From NCBI GenBank assembly GCA_964019335.1, contig OZ025694.1, positions 434,001 to 498,000 on the forward strand: a stretch of DNA of 64,000 nt. Reading direction: 5' to 3'. This document shows positions 1 through 10,001 of this stretch, piece by piece (position 1 is the stretch's first letter; each line of letters starts with the position of its first letter). Source of the stretch: Diplonema japonicum (Eukaryota; Euglenozoa; Diplonemea; Diplonemida; Diplonemidae). Made by a program: the position numbers and the translations under genes. The notes under the pieces are model-generated. The model had not been told where the DNA came from. It did not search any database and was given only the letters and a program-made list of their open reading frames with translations.

Positions 1-1185
1 AACAGGGAGCTTGTGATGGAGACACTTCAGACCCACCTCCCCCCTGCCCTCTTCGGGGTTGTGCTCCGCCTCCTCTCCACCGACCCTTTGGAACGGGCCA
101 GTGCAGCTGAGATGCTTCAGACGGTACCCCCTGGGATGGTTCCTCAGCCGACTGGAATAGTTCTTCTCGCGTTTGGGAGTGTTGATGGTGGAGAAGAGAG
201 GAAAAGGAAGCTCTGCGTGGCTGTGGGAGCAGGAGCGGAGGAGGTTCGAGTGGCGGCAGCAAAGGCCTTCTCTTCGGGGGGGCAGGAGCTCCTCAGGGTG
301 CGCAGGTTGGAGGTCTTCGACAAGGACTTCGGGGAGTTCGTGGAGGAGGACTACGGGGACATCGTGTTCGAGGACAAGGGACGGGTCCGTGTCGTGTTTG
401 AAGCACCGCTCCCAACCACCGCCACTTCTTCAGCCACCTGTGACAGCAGCAACATGCCACCCTGCTTCATCCCACCTGCTGCGAACAACAACAACAACAA
501 CAACACCACCCTCACAAAAGAGGAGGGGAGGCTTGCCTTGGTCAACGCTGTTTCAGAAGGCGACCTTGACCTTCTAGAGCGGGGTGTTGACCCTGGTGCA
601 GCGGACAGCAATGGTTTCACAGCCCTGCACCGTGCAGCTGGAAACAACTGTGTGGAGGCTGTGGCTGCTCTCGTCTGTTCTTACCACCAGGACCCTGGTG
701 TCAAAAGCAACGACGGTCGGACACCGCTTCATTCTGCAGCACTGAACGGCCACCTCGAGACCGTTAAATATCTTGTCGAAACTCGGGGTCTCGACGCAGG
801 TGTCAAAAGCAACGACGGTTGGACACCGCTTCATCAAGCAGCACTGAACGGCCACCTCGAGACCGTTAAATATCTTGTCGAAACTCGGGGTCTCGACGCA
901 GGTGTCAAAAGCAACGACGGTCGGACACCGCTTCATTCTGCAGTACAGAACGGCCACCTCGAGACCGTTATATATCTTGTCGAAACTCGGGGTCTCGACG
1001 CAGGTGTCAAAAGCAACGACGGTTGGACACCGCTTCATCAAGCAGCACTGAACGGCCACCTCGAGACCGTTAAATATCTTGTCGAAACTCGGGGTCTCGA
1101 CGCAAGTGTAAGCAACGACGGTTGGACACTGCTTTCTCTAGCCAAATTGAGCAAAAACCCCAAGCTGGTTAGTTATCTGTCATAG
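1..1185 (+). CDS. Protein kinase-ankyrin repeat protein, 3' part
   Basis: The reading frame is open from the first base, so the gene starts before the window; the ATG at 16 is internal. The first ~45 residues look like the end of a protein kinase C-lobe (LLSTDPLERASAAEML fits the subdomain XI pattern of DP..R.(S/T)A.E.L). Next comes a ~70-residue stretch ending VRRLEVFDKDFGEFV...VFEDKGRVRV, which may be a beta-grasp-like domain and which recurs in the ABCA-like gene at 53.8 kb. An Asn-rich linker (about nt 484-508) follows, then ankyrin repeats to the stop at 1183-1185 (DSNGFTALHRAA, then near-identical NDG(R/W)TPLH units). Kinase-ankyrin fusions usually act in signalling; the substrate is unknown. 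The ankyrin call is firm. The kinase call rests on the short C-lobe motif only. Confidence 0.8.
   Translation, partial: NRELVMETLQTHLPPALFGVVLRLLSTDPLERASAAEMLQTVPPGMVPQPTGIVLLAFGSVDGGEERKRKLCVAVGAGAEEVRVAAAKAFSSGGQELLRVRRLEVFDKDFGEFVEEDYGDIVFEDKGRVRVVFEAPLPTTATSSATCDSSNMPPCFIPPAANNNNNNNTTLTKEEGRLALVNAVSEGDLDLLERGVDPGAADSNGFTALHRAAGNNCVEAVAALVCSYHQDPGVKSNDGRTPLHSAALNGHLETVKYLVETRGLDAGVKSNDGWTPLHQAALNGHLETVKYLVETRGLDAGVKSNDGRTPLHSAVQNGHLETVIYLVETRGLDAGVKSNDGWTPLHQAALNGHLETVKYLVETRGLDASVSNDGWTLLSLAKLSKNPKLVSYLS
697..1104 (+). repeat. 102-bp tandem ankyrin-coding repeats (4 copies)
   Basis: Four consecutive 102-bp units begin at 697, 799, 901 and 1003, each encoding a 34-residue ankyrin unit that starts GVKSNDG. 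They differ by only a few bases, alternating between R..PLHSA and W..PLHQA versions. A fifth, shortened unit starts at 1105. Near-identity at DNA level points to recent expansion or homogenisation. Confidence 0.93.
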
Positions 1186-1317
1186 GCGTTTTGAGTGAGG
1201 GGCAGCCCCGACCCAAAGCACGTCTAGTATGAAAGAGCGCTTTATTGCGCATAAACAATGAAAGCAAGGAAGTGGCATTAAAAAAAAAAAAAAAGCGATG
1301 GCTGTGGTGATCGTTGC

Positions 1318-1856
1318 AAGAGCGCCTATTGGAAGTATTGGACCGTTCGGTTAACAGTAGAAGGAAACGAGGAGGCAGACCAACTCGCCAGCGACGGCAG
1401 AGACAAGTAAACAACACAGAAGATAATCATGGGTTGCGGCAAAGAACCACCTAAAAGAAAAGCTGGGAAGCGGGAAATATTAGCAGGGTTGAACAAGGAA
1501 AAGACATACAATAAGTGGGCAGGTAGAACGGAAGCACCAAAGAAGATGGAAGGGCTGAACAGGAAGGAAGAAGTACTGATCAACCAGCTGAAGACTGGGC
1601 ACCATGACCTGCTGAAGGTGGGATACGCCGAGCAGCGAAGTTGCGTGAAGTGCGGCCCCAACACGAAGCGAACCCTCCAACATCCTTCCTAGACTGCCCG
1701 TCATCCAAAGCAAGCAGGGACAAACACTTCGACACCCTGACGCTGAGACACATCCTTGTGGAGAACCCACGAAAAGCAATCCAATATCTCGAAGACACCG
1801 GGGACCTGCCCCCCTCCGCAACAACTCCACAACAACCAACTAACCTGCCGAAGTAG
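1318..1856 (+). mobile_element. Decayed 3' end of an RNase H-bearing non-LTR retrotransposon
   Basis: At 1318-1410 the frame encodes the end of an RNase H domain; VEGNEEADQLA (1357-1389) matches the GN.(E)AD.LA motif. A TAA at 1408-1410 interrupts the frame, which reopens in phase at 1429. It then encodes LINQLKTGHHDLLKVGY...CVKCG, similar to the 'RTGH...C..CG' segment that follows RNase H in I/Tad/Ingi-type elements. After a frameshift near 1641-1690 a second frame encodes a CP...R...L..IL.NP.K.IQYLE.TGDLP ending, also typical of such elements. One nonsense codon and one frameshift mean it is dead. An A-run (1280-1294) lies just upstream. Confidence 0.7.
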
Positions 1857-2339
1857 CATGCCAATCCGAAGGCGGCTGAGGCCTTGAAGATTCATTCAGA
1901 ATCCCGAGATCCCATCCCAGATCCCCAAGAGGGTACAATCCTGTTTCTCGCAGAAACAAAGAACATACCAACAACCCTCCACCACAGCAGCCGACGAATC
2001 CGACGCAGCAGTGAAAATAAATAGAAAGCCCCCCTGAACAAGTTTCCCCCCACCCCTATAACGTGATTTACAAAAAAAAAAAAAAAAAAAAGATACTGAG
2101 GTCCGGCACCCGCAGTAACCAAGGAAAAAAGAGAAGAAAAAAAAAAAGTGTAAAGTGTATTTTTTTTCTGTTTTTTAGCGTAAGGAAATTGTTTATAACC
2201 AAGACCCCATATTTTTTTATTTTCCCCACCCCCATCTGCGATAAAAATGCAGCGACGCAGAAGGGTAACAACACAAGATAGACCCTCCACCACGCTGCAC
2301 ACTTAACGCCAAAATAGTGTTGCAACCAAAGCCCCATTA
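1857..2339. other. Intergenic A/T-rich DNA, no gene seen
   Basis: Low-complexity stretch with A-runs (2071-2090, 2130-2148) and T-runs. Short open frames here are low-complexity and not convincing. It separates the RNase H remnant from the reverse transcriptase element. Confidence 0.6.
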
Positions 2340-2485
2340 TTTTATTTTAACCATTAAGCCCACAGGCAAAAAACCGAAAAAAGCCCATTTTTGAGGCGAT
2401 GAAAGAATTCAAAAAAATGGCAGCATTTAACCATACGAAGTGTTCTTTTTATGGAGAAATGACCTCTGGAGACATTCAAGTATCG
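2340..2485 (+). repeat. Dispersed repeat D, copy 1 (5' flank of the RT element)
   Basis: About 140 bp shared with 42832-42965. Common pieces include AAGCCCACAGGC, GGCA(G/A)CATTTAACCAT, AAGTGTTCTTT and GACCTCTGGAGACATTCA. Here it runs straight into the ATG at 2490 of the reverse transcriptase frame, so it may be the 5' untranslated end of that retrotransposon. Confidence 0.75.
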
Positions 2486-2489
2486 GGGA

Positions 2490-4926
2490 ATGCTATCAGA
2501 GCTACTCCAATACCGCAAGAGAATGCAGACGAAGGCCTACGAACGCTCAGTCCGTGCTGACTTTGGGAAACAACGCAAGCACATCACAGCCTGGGTCAGA
2601 GACCGCCCAAACCAGAGAACGGACGTGGTTGAGGCAGCAGACGGAGGGGTGACGGCGAACCTGCAGGAAATGGACAAGGTGATGCGGAACGCGTGGTCGG
2701 GCGTCTTCTGTGCGCGAACACCCGAGGAAGAGCCACAGTATGAGCGGTTTGCACAACGTTACGGGGACCTGATCAAGAAAGCCCTAATGGCACGGACTCC
2801 CATCACAGCAGAACAGCTGAGGGAAGTAATCAGGAAGAAGCCGGAGAAAGGAGCATGTGGCGTGGACGGTTGGCGGATGAGTGAACTGAAGCGTCTCCCA
2901 ACGAGCATCCTGAAGGCTTTCGCAGACCTCTTCAACCTGATCGAGGAAACAGGCCAGTGGCCGAGACTGATCACGACAGCCCTGGTGTCCCTGATTCCGA
3001 AGGGTGAGGGGTCAGCACCACTGAATCATCGTCCCATCACAGTGACCAGCACCATCTACCGCTTGTGGGCGTGTACGAGGCTGAAGGGTGTCCTTGACTG
3101 GCAAGAACGCTGGATCACGCCGAGACAGCACGGGTTTCGACCCAAACACAGTACGACAACTGCCCTCATGGAGTTATGTACCAAGCTGGAACTTGCTCTG
3201 GTGGAAGGAGAACCGCTGGAAGGACTAGCCCTAGACTTTCGGAAATGCTTCGACCTAGTTCCACAACGGCTGTCTCTCGACCTCATGGACGCCCTGGGGA
3301 TGGACCAATCCATAGGGAGTACACCCAAATCACAAGGAGGTTCAAGTACCCCATAGGAGTGGGAGAAACATTTGAGACAACGACCGGAATTCTCCAAGGA
3401 TGCCCAGTCCTTCCCCTGTCAGTCATCGTCGTCAACGCCCTGTTGTCCATCATGGTGCGGGCAGTCGAGCAAGTCGCGCCAGACGCCGAAGTGCTAGCCT
3501 ACGCTGACGACGCATACCTGCTGGCAAAGCTGCGTGGCTCACTACAAGCTGCGGTCAATGGGACATTGGAGTTCTGCGACCTGACGGGGATGGAAATCAA
3601 CAAGGAGAAGACTGTTGGTTTCGGCACTGCTGAAGATTTCAAGTCGAAAGTCATAGGAAACCGAACGGAGATGAGGAACGGCTCGGAGGTCGCGGTACCC
3701 TACAAGACGGTGACAGACCTCTGCGGACTGGGGGTGAAGATCAACACACGCAGGACAGGAACGACGTGGAACAAACCGACCACGGGGGCGCTTGGCTCGC
3801 TGGACCGACTGGGGGGCACAAGGATTGCTTTCGAAACCAAAGCACACTTGGTCAGCACGACGGTCCTGCCATCTTGCCTATACAGTGGGCCGTTCTCCCC
3901 TCCATGTGATGAGGCACTCAAGAAGCTAACGACGAAGATCACTTGTAACCTGTGGGGCCCTCATCACCGTGGACGGTCGCCCACCGCGGTAAACACAGTC
4001 TTGCTGAAGGGGCACACCAATGACCCCCTTTCCTACGTAATGTACCACTCCCTGAAGGTAGTATCCGGAGCACTCGATGACAGTCGGCTACGGCAGAGAT
4101 GCATACAGATCGCTGCGGGGTATGACGCGGGTTCCATCCCGATGGGGCCGGTTGGCAACCTGGTCTGCCGGTGGCTTCCCCGAATAGGATGGAGTTGGGC
4201 GCAGCTACTAGGTTGCAACACATCTTGGGCCAAACGCGGACACATCTTTAGAGAGGTGGTGAGGAAGGCCCGAAGTAGGACGCTGGCGGTCGAGAGGAGC
4301 ACGATAAGCGGGATAGAGCCGGGGGCGGACCCCAAGACGAACCGATTATGGAGGACGGCCAAGGACCCGCTCATGTCCTACAGCCTGAGACGAGTGATCG
4401 CAGGAGGGGTTCCCTACCTAAACCCGCACGCAAATGCGAACCGAAAGAGCGTCCCACGGCGCCTGAAAGTGACAACGGTGACGACGAGGAGAACATGGGC
4501 CAGGCACCAACGACGGAGGTATCGCACACGCAAGGATTCAGATGCGACCTGTGCAAGTCTCCACACCCGGACACGGTGACCTTACTCCGCCATCAGCTGT
4601 ATGAGTGCGCCTGTGCACAAGAGGAACTGGCACTAGACGGACTGGTCGTTGCGCAACAGATCAGGATGGCCCCTATGTCTGGAACTGCACGCGATACTGC
4701 CGAGGGGGCATGTCTTCGCACACCTGGAGAAGCTGCAGCGATACATGGCTGTGGTGGTCGGGAAACGGGACCTCATCGCAATAGGTGGGAAGACGGCTAT
4801 GGGTTTCGCCAGGACAAGCTGATGGAACTGAAAGCCGCTTACAAGCGAGACCGCATCACACGACTCCGCAAGACGCTCAGGGCCTCGATTGGAACGAAAG
4901 CAATGCTCGAAGGGGAGTATAAATAG
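2490..4926 (+). mobile_element. Non-LTR retrotransposon reverse transcriptase, frameshifted
   Basis: The first frame (2490-3356) encodes reverse transcriptase fingers and palm: GVDGWRMSELK, LIPKGEGSAPLNHRPI, QHGFRPKHSTTTAL and motif A LDFRKCFD (Asp codon 3234-3236). Near 3300-3330 the reading moves to another frame, with a few residues apparently lost. That frame (to 4579) has TGILQGCP and the catalytic YADD at 3500-3511. A further shift leads into 4348-4926, where CDLC...H...C gives a C2H2-like zinc motif (about 4545-4615). Near 4690-4835 yet another frame reads HLEKLQRYMAVVVGKRDLI. At least three frame changes make it non-functional as assembled. The style of the fingers resembles elements of microalgae and protists. 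It is not the same copy as the RNase H tail upstream, which lies in the wrong order. Confidence 0.88.
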
Positions 4927-4985
4927 ATAGCCCCCCCCAACCCACCCAAGGGCGGCCCTCCATGAAGGGGTTTGTCCTGCACTTT

Positions 4986-5043
<58 letters not shown>

Positions 5044-5283
5044 GAACAAGTAAACAAATTTTTGAAAAGAATTGTTATTGCAAAAAAGAGTAGAGGCAGC
5101 TTGTCCGTTTATCCCTACTGTAGGTGAAAACGGCTTGCACAAACAAAACCCTCTCTCCCCCCCTCTCTCTCTCTCGAAGAAAGTGGCTTTTATTTTATTT
5201 GTCTTTCATCTCCTATCAACTTAACAACAACCAACAACAACAAAAAAAAAAAAAAAGCAATTAGCAAACAAACAAACAACAAC
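4927..5283. repeat. T-run, SINE-like repeat A (variant) and 5' leader of the next gene
   Basis: A 51-nt T-run (4989-5039) is followed at 5040-5145 by a variant of repeat A (GGAACAAGTAAACAAATTTT, then AAAAAAGAGTAGAGGCAGCT, ending GGCTTGCACAAACAAA). An almost identical copy lies at 58066. A C/T tract (5148-5176) with AG downstream, then an A-rich leader, precede the ATG at 5284. The tract is a candidate trans-splice acceptor. Confidence 0.75.
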
Positions 5284-8200
5284 ATGAAGCTCATCGTGTC
5301 AGCAGCCCTGCTATGGGTAGGGCTGGCGGAAGCGCAGAAGGCACTAGGCTACAACGAGGCTCCTCGAAGTTTGGACATTACAGCATCCTTCGACAACCAA
5401 GGTTGGGCAAGGTGCCCGTCGGGGTACGCGATGACGGGGATGCGACGGAGCAGCTGCAACGTTCTATACTGCATTGAGGAGTTCAAGTGCGCACGCCCAC
5501 AGAGCTCCTCAGGGTGGAAGAACTGCAGGTCACACGATATCAGCGCAACATTCAACCACGCAAGCTGGCCGGAGTGTCCCGGAGATACCTTCTTGACTGG
5601 GCTGTGGCGTACTGGGAACTGTGAATCGCTGTTCTGCATTGAGACCATGCACTGCTGTGAGTTCGACCACCCCAACCCGACAGCCACCACCGGTTGCCAC
5701 GACAATGCCGACTGGTACAGCTGCTTCGACAACGCAAACACCTGCACCGTCCCCTCCGGTAGGTTCATGAAGGGCATCCAGCGTGGGGGCTGTGAGAACC
5801 TTCACTGTATCGAGCAGGCGAGCTATGAGTGCATCCAAGTGGAGCCCATCCAGCTACGCTTCACAACAAGCACAGTTGGAAGCAGCGGATCCAGACATAG
5901 CTTCACGCCAACCATTCACTCCGGTGCGTCCTCGTGCAGGGCAAACGATGTCCAAAGCCCCAGAAGTGGTGATGTTTACACTGTGAGCGCCGCATGTCCG
6001 TTCACGGTCCAAGACCTGACCCAGGTCAGGGTCGAAGCCCCTGGTGAGGACGGCTGGGCTGTCGGTAAACTTGAAATGTACATCAACGGTGCATGGATGC
6101 AGCTGTGGGCCATCAACGTCTCGCCTGCCGCCTTCTTCACGTGGGTGGATGATGATAACAATGAACCCGAATTCAAAATAGCGATCTGGGAGGTGCTTCC
6201 GATGCGGTTTAAGGCCACGACCAGGACCAATGATTATGCTGACTCTGGCTCTTCTTTCACACCCTACTTCATGTCTACCACTGGGCGTTCTTGTGCAGGG
6301 ACCCCCATCCAGTCGCCTTCAAAGGGCAGTAGCTACTGGAGTGTCGCAGGGTGCTTCACAGACCTTAGTCACATTGAGATCCCTTCCCCCAGTAACGATG
6401 CGTGGGAAATACAGTCTGCCTACTTTGACAAGGGGTCTGGTGTTCTCGAGCAGCTAGTTGCCGTTAACCAGCGTCCTGCCACCTTTACTCCCATGATCGA
6501 TGGTGACTCTGGCCAGCAGTTCAAACGAGCTGTCCTGCGACCTGTCGTGTTCAAGGTGCGCATTGTCACAGAGAGCTTTTCTTCCTCCGAATCATCACAC
6601 ACTTTTGAGCCGCTATTCATCTCCAATACGGGAACTATCTGCCCGGGTACAGGCATTGCCTCCCCAGGGAGAGGGAGCAGCATCTGGTCATACGGTGCAT
6701 GCACCTTCCCTGTGAGCGAGCTGGACCGTGTGGAGATCTCGAACAAGGGGGACGACGGGTGGGACATTAACTCACTCTTCGTTGAGATAGCACCAGGCAT
6801 TCAGATTCAGTGGTGGGCTGTGAACGAGTCCCCTCCGAAGTACAGCACGACAGTGGACGGCGACGGGGCCTCCCGCCACCGCAAGTGCATCTACAAGGTT
6901 CCTGATACTGAGGCACCGGACACTGATGCTCCTACTCCACTTCCTACTCCTGTCCCGACTCCAGTCCCGACACCTGTCCCTACGCCAATCCCGACACCTA
7001 TTCCAACACCAATCCCGACACCTGTCCCTACGCCAATCCCAACGCCCGTCCCGACACCTATTCCGACACCAGTCCCTACACCTATTCCGACACCAATCCC
7101 GACACCTGTCCCGACTCCCGTCCCGACACCTGTTCCAACACCAGTCCCTACACCTATTCCGACACCTATTCCAACACCTGTCCCGACTCCCGTCCCGACA
7201 CCTGTTCCTACGCCAATCCCGACACCAGTCCCTACACCTGTTCCAACACCAATCCCAACCCCTGTTCCTACACCAGTCCCAACACCTATTCCGACTCCTG
7301 TCCCTACACCTGTTCCTACGCCTGTCCCGACACCTGTTCCAACGCCCGTCCCGACACCTATTCCGACACCTGTTCCAACACCTGTCCCTACTCCAGTCCC
7401 AACACCAATCCCGACTCCTGTCCCAACACCTGTCCCTACGCCCGTCCCAACACCTGTTCCGACCCCTGTCCCCACCCCACTGTACTACATGGGGTGCTTC
7501 GTGGACGACGATGTGGACATGAGGGTGCTGGGGCACAAGGAGTCTGACTCCGAGATGCTTACTACAGCCTCTTGCGTGGCGCGGTGCGAGGCGGCGGGGT
7601 ACCCTTTTGCTGGGACGGAGTACTCTGTGGAGTGCTACTGCGGGGCGTTCGTTCCTCCGGTGACGGCCCCCGAGAAGGAGTGCGACATGGAGTGCAGCGG
7701 TGACGCTGGGGAGGTGTGCGGCGGGGTGCACCGGCTTTCCGTGTACAAGGTGAAGGAGAAGGCGACGCCGGCTCCGGTGACAGAGGCGCCCGCCTCGCAC
7801 ACGGGGGGCTACAAGGGCTGCTTCGTGGATGTGATCTCTGACCGGGAGCTTCCGGTGCGGATGCCCGACTCGGATGCGATGACGGTGGAGACGTGCAAGG
7901 CGCTGTGCTTGGGGGAGGGGTACACTTTTGCAGGGGCGCAGTTCGCACAGGAGTGCTTCTGCGGAGGGGTGCTGCCCGCGGGGGTGGCTCCCGAGCGGGA
8001 GTGCGACATGGGCTGCGCCGGGGACGCGGCGGTGATGTGCGGCGGGTCTCTTCGGCTGTCCGTGTACGCGACGAGCGAGAGGAGCACAGAGGCACCGGAC
8101 ACGGTGGCACCTGCGAAGCTTCCCCCTCCGCCGCCGCGCGCCCCGAACTACCTGGGGTGCTATGCTGACGAGGTGGGGCAGGGGCGGCTGCTGAAGTCTC

Positions 8201-9048
8201 TGGTGGGGGACGAGCCCTCCAAGATGTCGCTCCAGCTGTGCATGAAGGCTTGTGAGGGGAGCTTCTTCGCGTTCGCGGGACTGCAGTTCGGGCGGGAGTG
8301 CTGGTGCGGGAACACGAAACCGGCGGACGGGTCGAGGCTGGCGGACGACGCGCAGTGCGACATGCCGTGTTCGGGGCAGAGGGGGGCGATGTGTGGCGGG
8401 GTGGGAAAGCTTAGTTTGTATGAGAGCGTGAGGAAGGAAGAGCCCAAGGTGTACCTGGGGTGCTTCAAGGACGAGCCGGGGGCGAGGAGGCTTCCAAAGA
8501 TGATCCACGCGGACGGGAAAGGGATGACTGTCGGGGTGTGTGTGGAGCGGTGCCGGGCGGCGGGGTACCGCTTCGCGGGGCTTCAGTTCGCGCGGGAGTG
8601 CTTCTGTGGGAACGGGGGCCCCGGGGTGGCTGTCCCGAACAGCGACTGCGACATGGAGTGCCCTGGGAACGAGCAGGAGCTGTGCGGGGCGGGGGGCCGG
8701 AACTCCGTGTACCTGGCGGCACCACCAACACCAACACCTGCTGTCCCTCCCCTGGAGCCTGCAGGGTGCTACACCGACACGCTGTCCCCGAGGACACTCC
8801 CCTTCATGGCCTTCGACAACGACAAGTACCTCACGGTGGAGCTCTGCATCGGGATCTGCGCAGCGGCCGGTTTCCCTTTCGCCGGCCTGCAGGACGGGAA
8901 CCAGTGCTGGTGCGGCACCCTCCTTCCCCCCTCCTCCGCCCTCGTCTTCTCCACAGAGTGCTACGCACCCTGCAGCGGCAACCCCGCTCAACGCTGTGGT
9001 GGGCCCTGGAATAACTTGATTTATCCTACCTCAAGGTCTGAGATCTGA
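5284..9048 (+). CDS. Secreted multidomain protein: Cys-rich repeats, three PLAT-like modules, five WSC domains
   Basis: 1254 residues. Signal peptide [18 protein letters not shown]. Residues ~30-185 hold three Cys-rich repeats with the pattern CP.G....G..R..C..L.CIE...C; I do not recognise the family with certainty. Residues ~189-540 are three related ~115-residue modules (each with (R/K)...T.....S...F.P, a Cys pair, DGW or DAW and (A/V)VN..P), which resemble PLAT/LH2 beta-sandwiches, tentatively. Residues ~549-733 are a (PTP[IV])n spacer. Then come five WSC domains (about 734-826, 841-929, 956-1047, 1056-1145, 1157-1250), each with G(C)(F/Y).D...R.L, FAG.(Q/E)...(E/Q)C(F/Y/W)CG and C....C.G.....CGG. 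WSC domains bind carbohydrate in other eukaryotes. There is no membrane span or anchor motif, so it is probably a secreted or wall-associated glycan-binding protein. The first in-frame ATG lies directly before the signal peptide. Confidence 0.9.
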   Translation: MKLIVSAALLWVGLAEAQKALGYNEAPRSLDITASFDNQGWARCPSGYAMTGMRRSSCNVLYCIEEFKCARPQSSSGWKNCRSHDISATFNHASWPECPGDTFLTGLWRTGNCESLFCIETMHCCEFDHPNPTATTGCHDNADWYSCFDNANTCTVPSGRFMKGIQRGGCENLHCIEQASYECIQVEPIQLRFTTSTVGSSGSRHSFTPTIHSGASSCRANDVQSPRSGDVYTVSAACPFTVQDLTQVRVEAPGEDGWAVGKLEMYINGAWMQLWAINVSPAAFFTWVDDDNNEPEFKIAIWEVLPMRFKATTRTNDYADSGSSFTPYFMSTTGRSCAGTPIQSPSKGSSYWSVAGCFTDLSHIEIPSPSNDAWEIQSAYFDKGSGVLEQLVAVNQRPATFTPMIDGDSGQQFKRAVLRPVVFKVRIVTESFSSSESSHTFEPLFISNTGTICPGTGIASPGRGSSIWSYGACTFPVSELDRVEISNKGDDGWDINSLFVEIAPGIQIQWWAVNESPPKYSTTVDGDGASRHRKCIYKVPDTEAPDTDAPTPLPTPVPTPVPTPVPTPIPTPIPTPIPTPVPTPIPTPVPTPIPTPVPTPIPTPIPTPVPTPVPTPVPTPVPTPIPTPIPTPVPTPVPTPVPTPIPTPVPTPVPTPIPTPVPTPVPTPIPTPVPTPVPTPVPTPVPTPVPTPIPTPVPTPVPTPVPTPIPTPVPTPVPTPVPTPVPTPVPTPLYYMGCFVDDDVDMRVLGHKESDSEMLTTASCVARCEAAGYPFAGTEYSVECYCGAFVPPVTAPEKECDMECSGDAGEVCGGVHRLSVYKVKEKATPAPVTEAPASHTGGYKGCFVDVISDRELPVRMPDSDAMTVETCKALCLGEGYTFAGAQFAQECFCGGVLPAGVAPERECDMGCAGDAAVMCGGSLRLSVYATSERSTEAPDTVAPAKLPPPPPRAPNYLGCYADEVGQGRLLKSLVGDEPSKMSLQLCMKACEGSFFAFAGLQFGRECWCGNTKPADGSRLADDAQCDMPCSGQRGAMCGGVGKLSLYESVRKEEPKVYLGCFKDEPGARRLPKMIHADGKGMTVGVCVERCRAAGYRFAGLQFARECFCGNGGPGVAVPNSDCDMECPGNEQELCGAGGRNSVYLAAPPTPTPAVPPLEPAGCYTDTLSPRTLPFMAFDNDKYLTVELCIGICAAAGFPFAGLQDGNQCWCGTLLPPSSALVFSTECYAPCSGNPAQRCGGPWNNLIYPTSRSEI
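6928..7482 (+). repeat. 12-bp PTP[IV] coding repeat
   Basis: About 185 residues built from the four-residue unit PTP(I/V), with silent variation between CCT, CCC, CCG and CCA. It acts as an extended, probably O-glycosylated stalk between the PLAT-like and WSC parts. The opposite strand is also open here only because of this periodicity. Confidence 0.93.
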
Positions 9049-9850
9049 GGTGTGAAATTTTTATTTCTTTTGTTGTTATCCCCCCCCCGGTGCTTTAGCA
9101 CCGCCTTACGCTTTTCACTGTTTTCTTGTTTTGTATTCTATTTCTTTCCTTTTTTTCTCCTACCAAAACATAAAAAGAGAAGATCCTGATCCTAACCTAA
9201 CCTGACCTTAGGTGATTAAGTCACACCCTGCATATGTAACAATAGTACAGATAACTGTTTTGGGGGGCCGTTCCTGACACACCCGGCTTCGTGGTTTGTT
9301 TCTTGAGTTTTTCTCTTTTCAAGGGAACGCTTTGCCAAGCTTTTGTTCGTTAATTTTTCATTTGCCGGGGTGTGCGATCAAAAAGGTTTTTCTTTCTCTT
9401 TTAAAAAAAAAAAATACTAACTGCCTGCATTCACTATTATATAGGCACTGCACACCATTTCTTTAAAGCCATTCATTACTTTTTTGCGGCTCCACCAGAC
9501 CAGGACACCGGCAAGTGATCGCGGTTTGGGGCGAAAGGGGGTCGTAAGTTGTTCTACTTTTAATAAAAAAAGCCTCAATATTATATTTGTGGGGAGGGTT
9601 AAGCCTTTATGCGATATCTGTCTTTAAAAGTCTGACTCCGGCAGCGTCCAGTCTTCTATTTGTGATCTTTAGCATTATGAGTGCTGTCGAGGGAAGAAGA
9701 GAAATGGACCACGGACCAAGGCAGTCGTGCCTATGGCCGATAGTAGATGGAATCCAAATTCTTTTTTTTTTTTTTTTTTTGAAACCTTTTTTTTCACAAA
9801 CCTTCTATTCTTTACTCCTCACTCACACTGGGTCGGGAACCGCTTTTTCT

Positions 9851-9892
<42 letters not shown>

Positions 9893-9893
<1 letters not shown>

Positions 9894-10001
9894 GCTTGAA
9901 CAAGAAAAACAATACATTAACAATGAATTGTTAGTGCTAAAAAGAGTAGTGGTAGCATTGTTGGGCTTATCCTTCTACAGGTTAACCCCCGGCTGTGCAC
10001 A
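9893..10001 (+). repeat. SINE-like repeat A, copy 2
   Basis: Starts TGCTTGAACAAGAAAAACAA right after a 30+ nt T-run. It contains AAAAAGAGTAGTGGTAGCAT and CTACAGGTTAACCCCCGGCT, and ends GTGCACA. Near-identical copies lie at 32232, 35561 and (inverted) 47438. The T-run at one end would be an A-tail if the repeat inserted on the other strand. Confidence 0.85.

Noticed and set aside
697-1185. CRISPR-like direct repeats
   Set aside because: The 102-bp units are coding ankyrin repeats without spacers, in a eukaryotic context.
6772-8991. A 739-codon - strand frame opposite the WSC gene
   Set aside because: Arg/Cys/His-rich shadow of the WSC and PTP regions. The + strand has five clear WSC domains.
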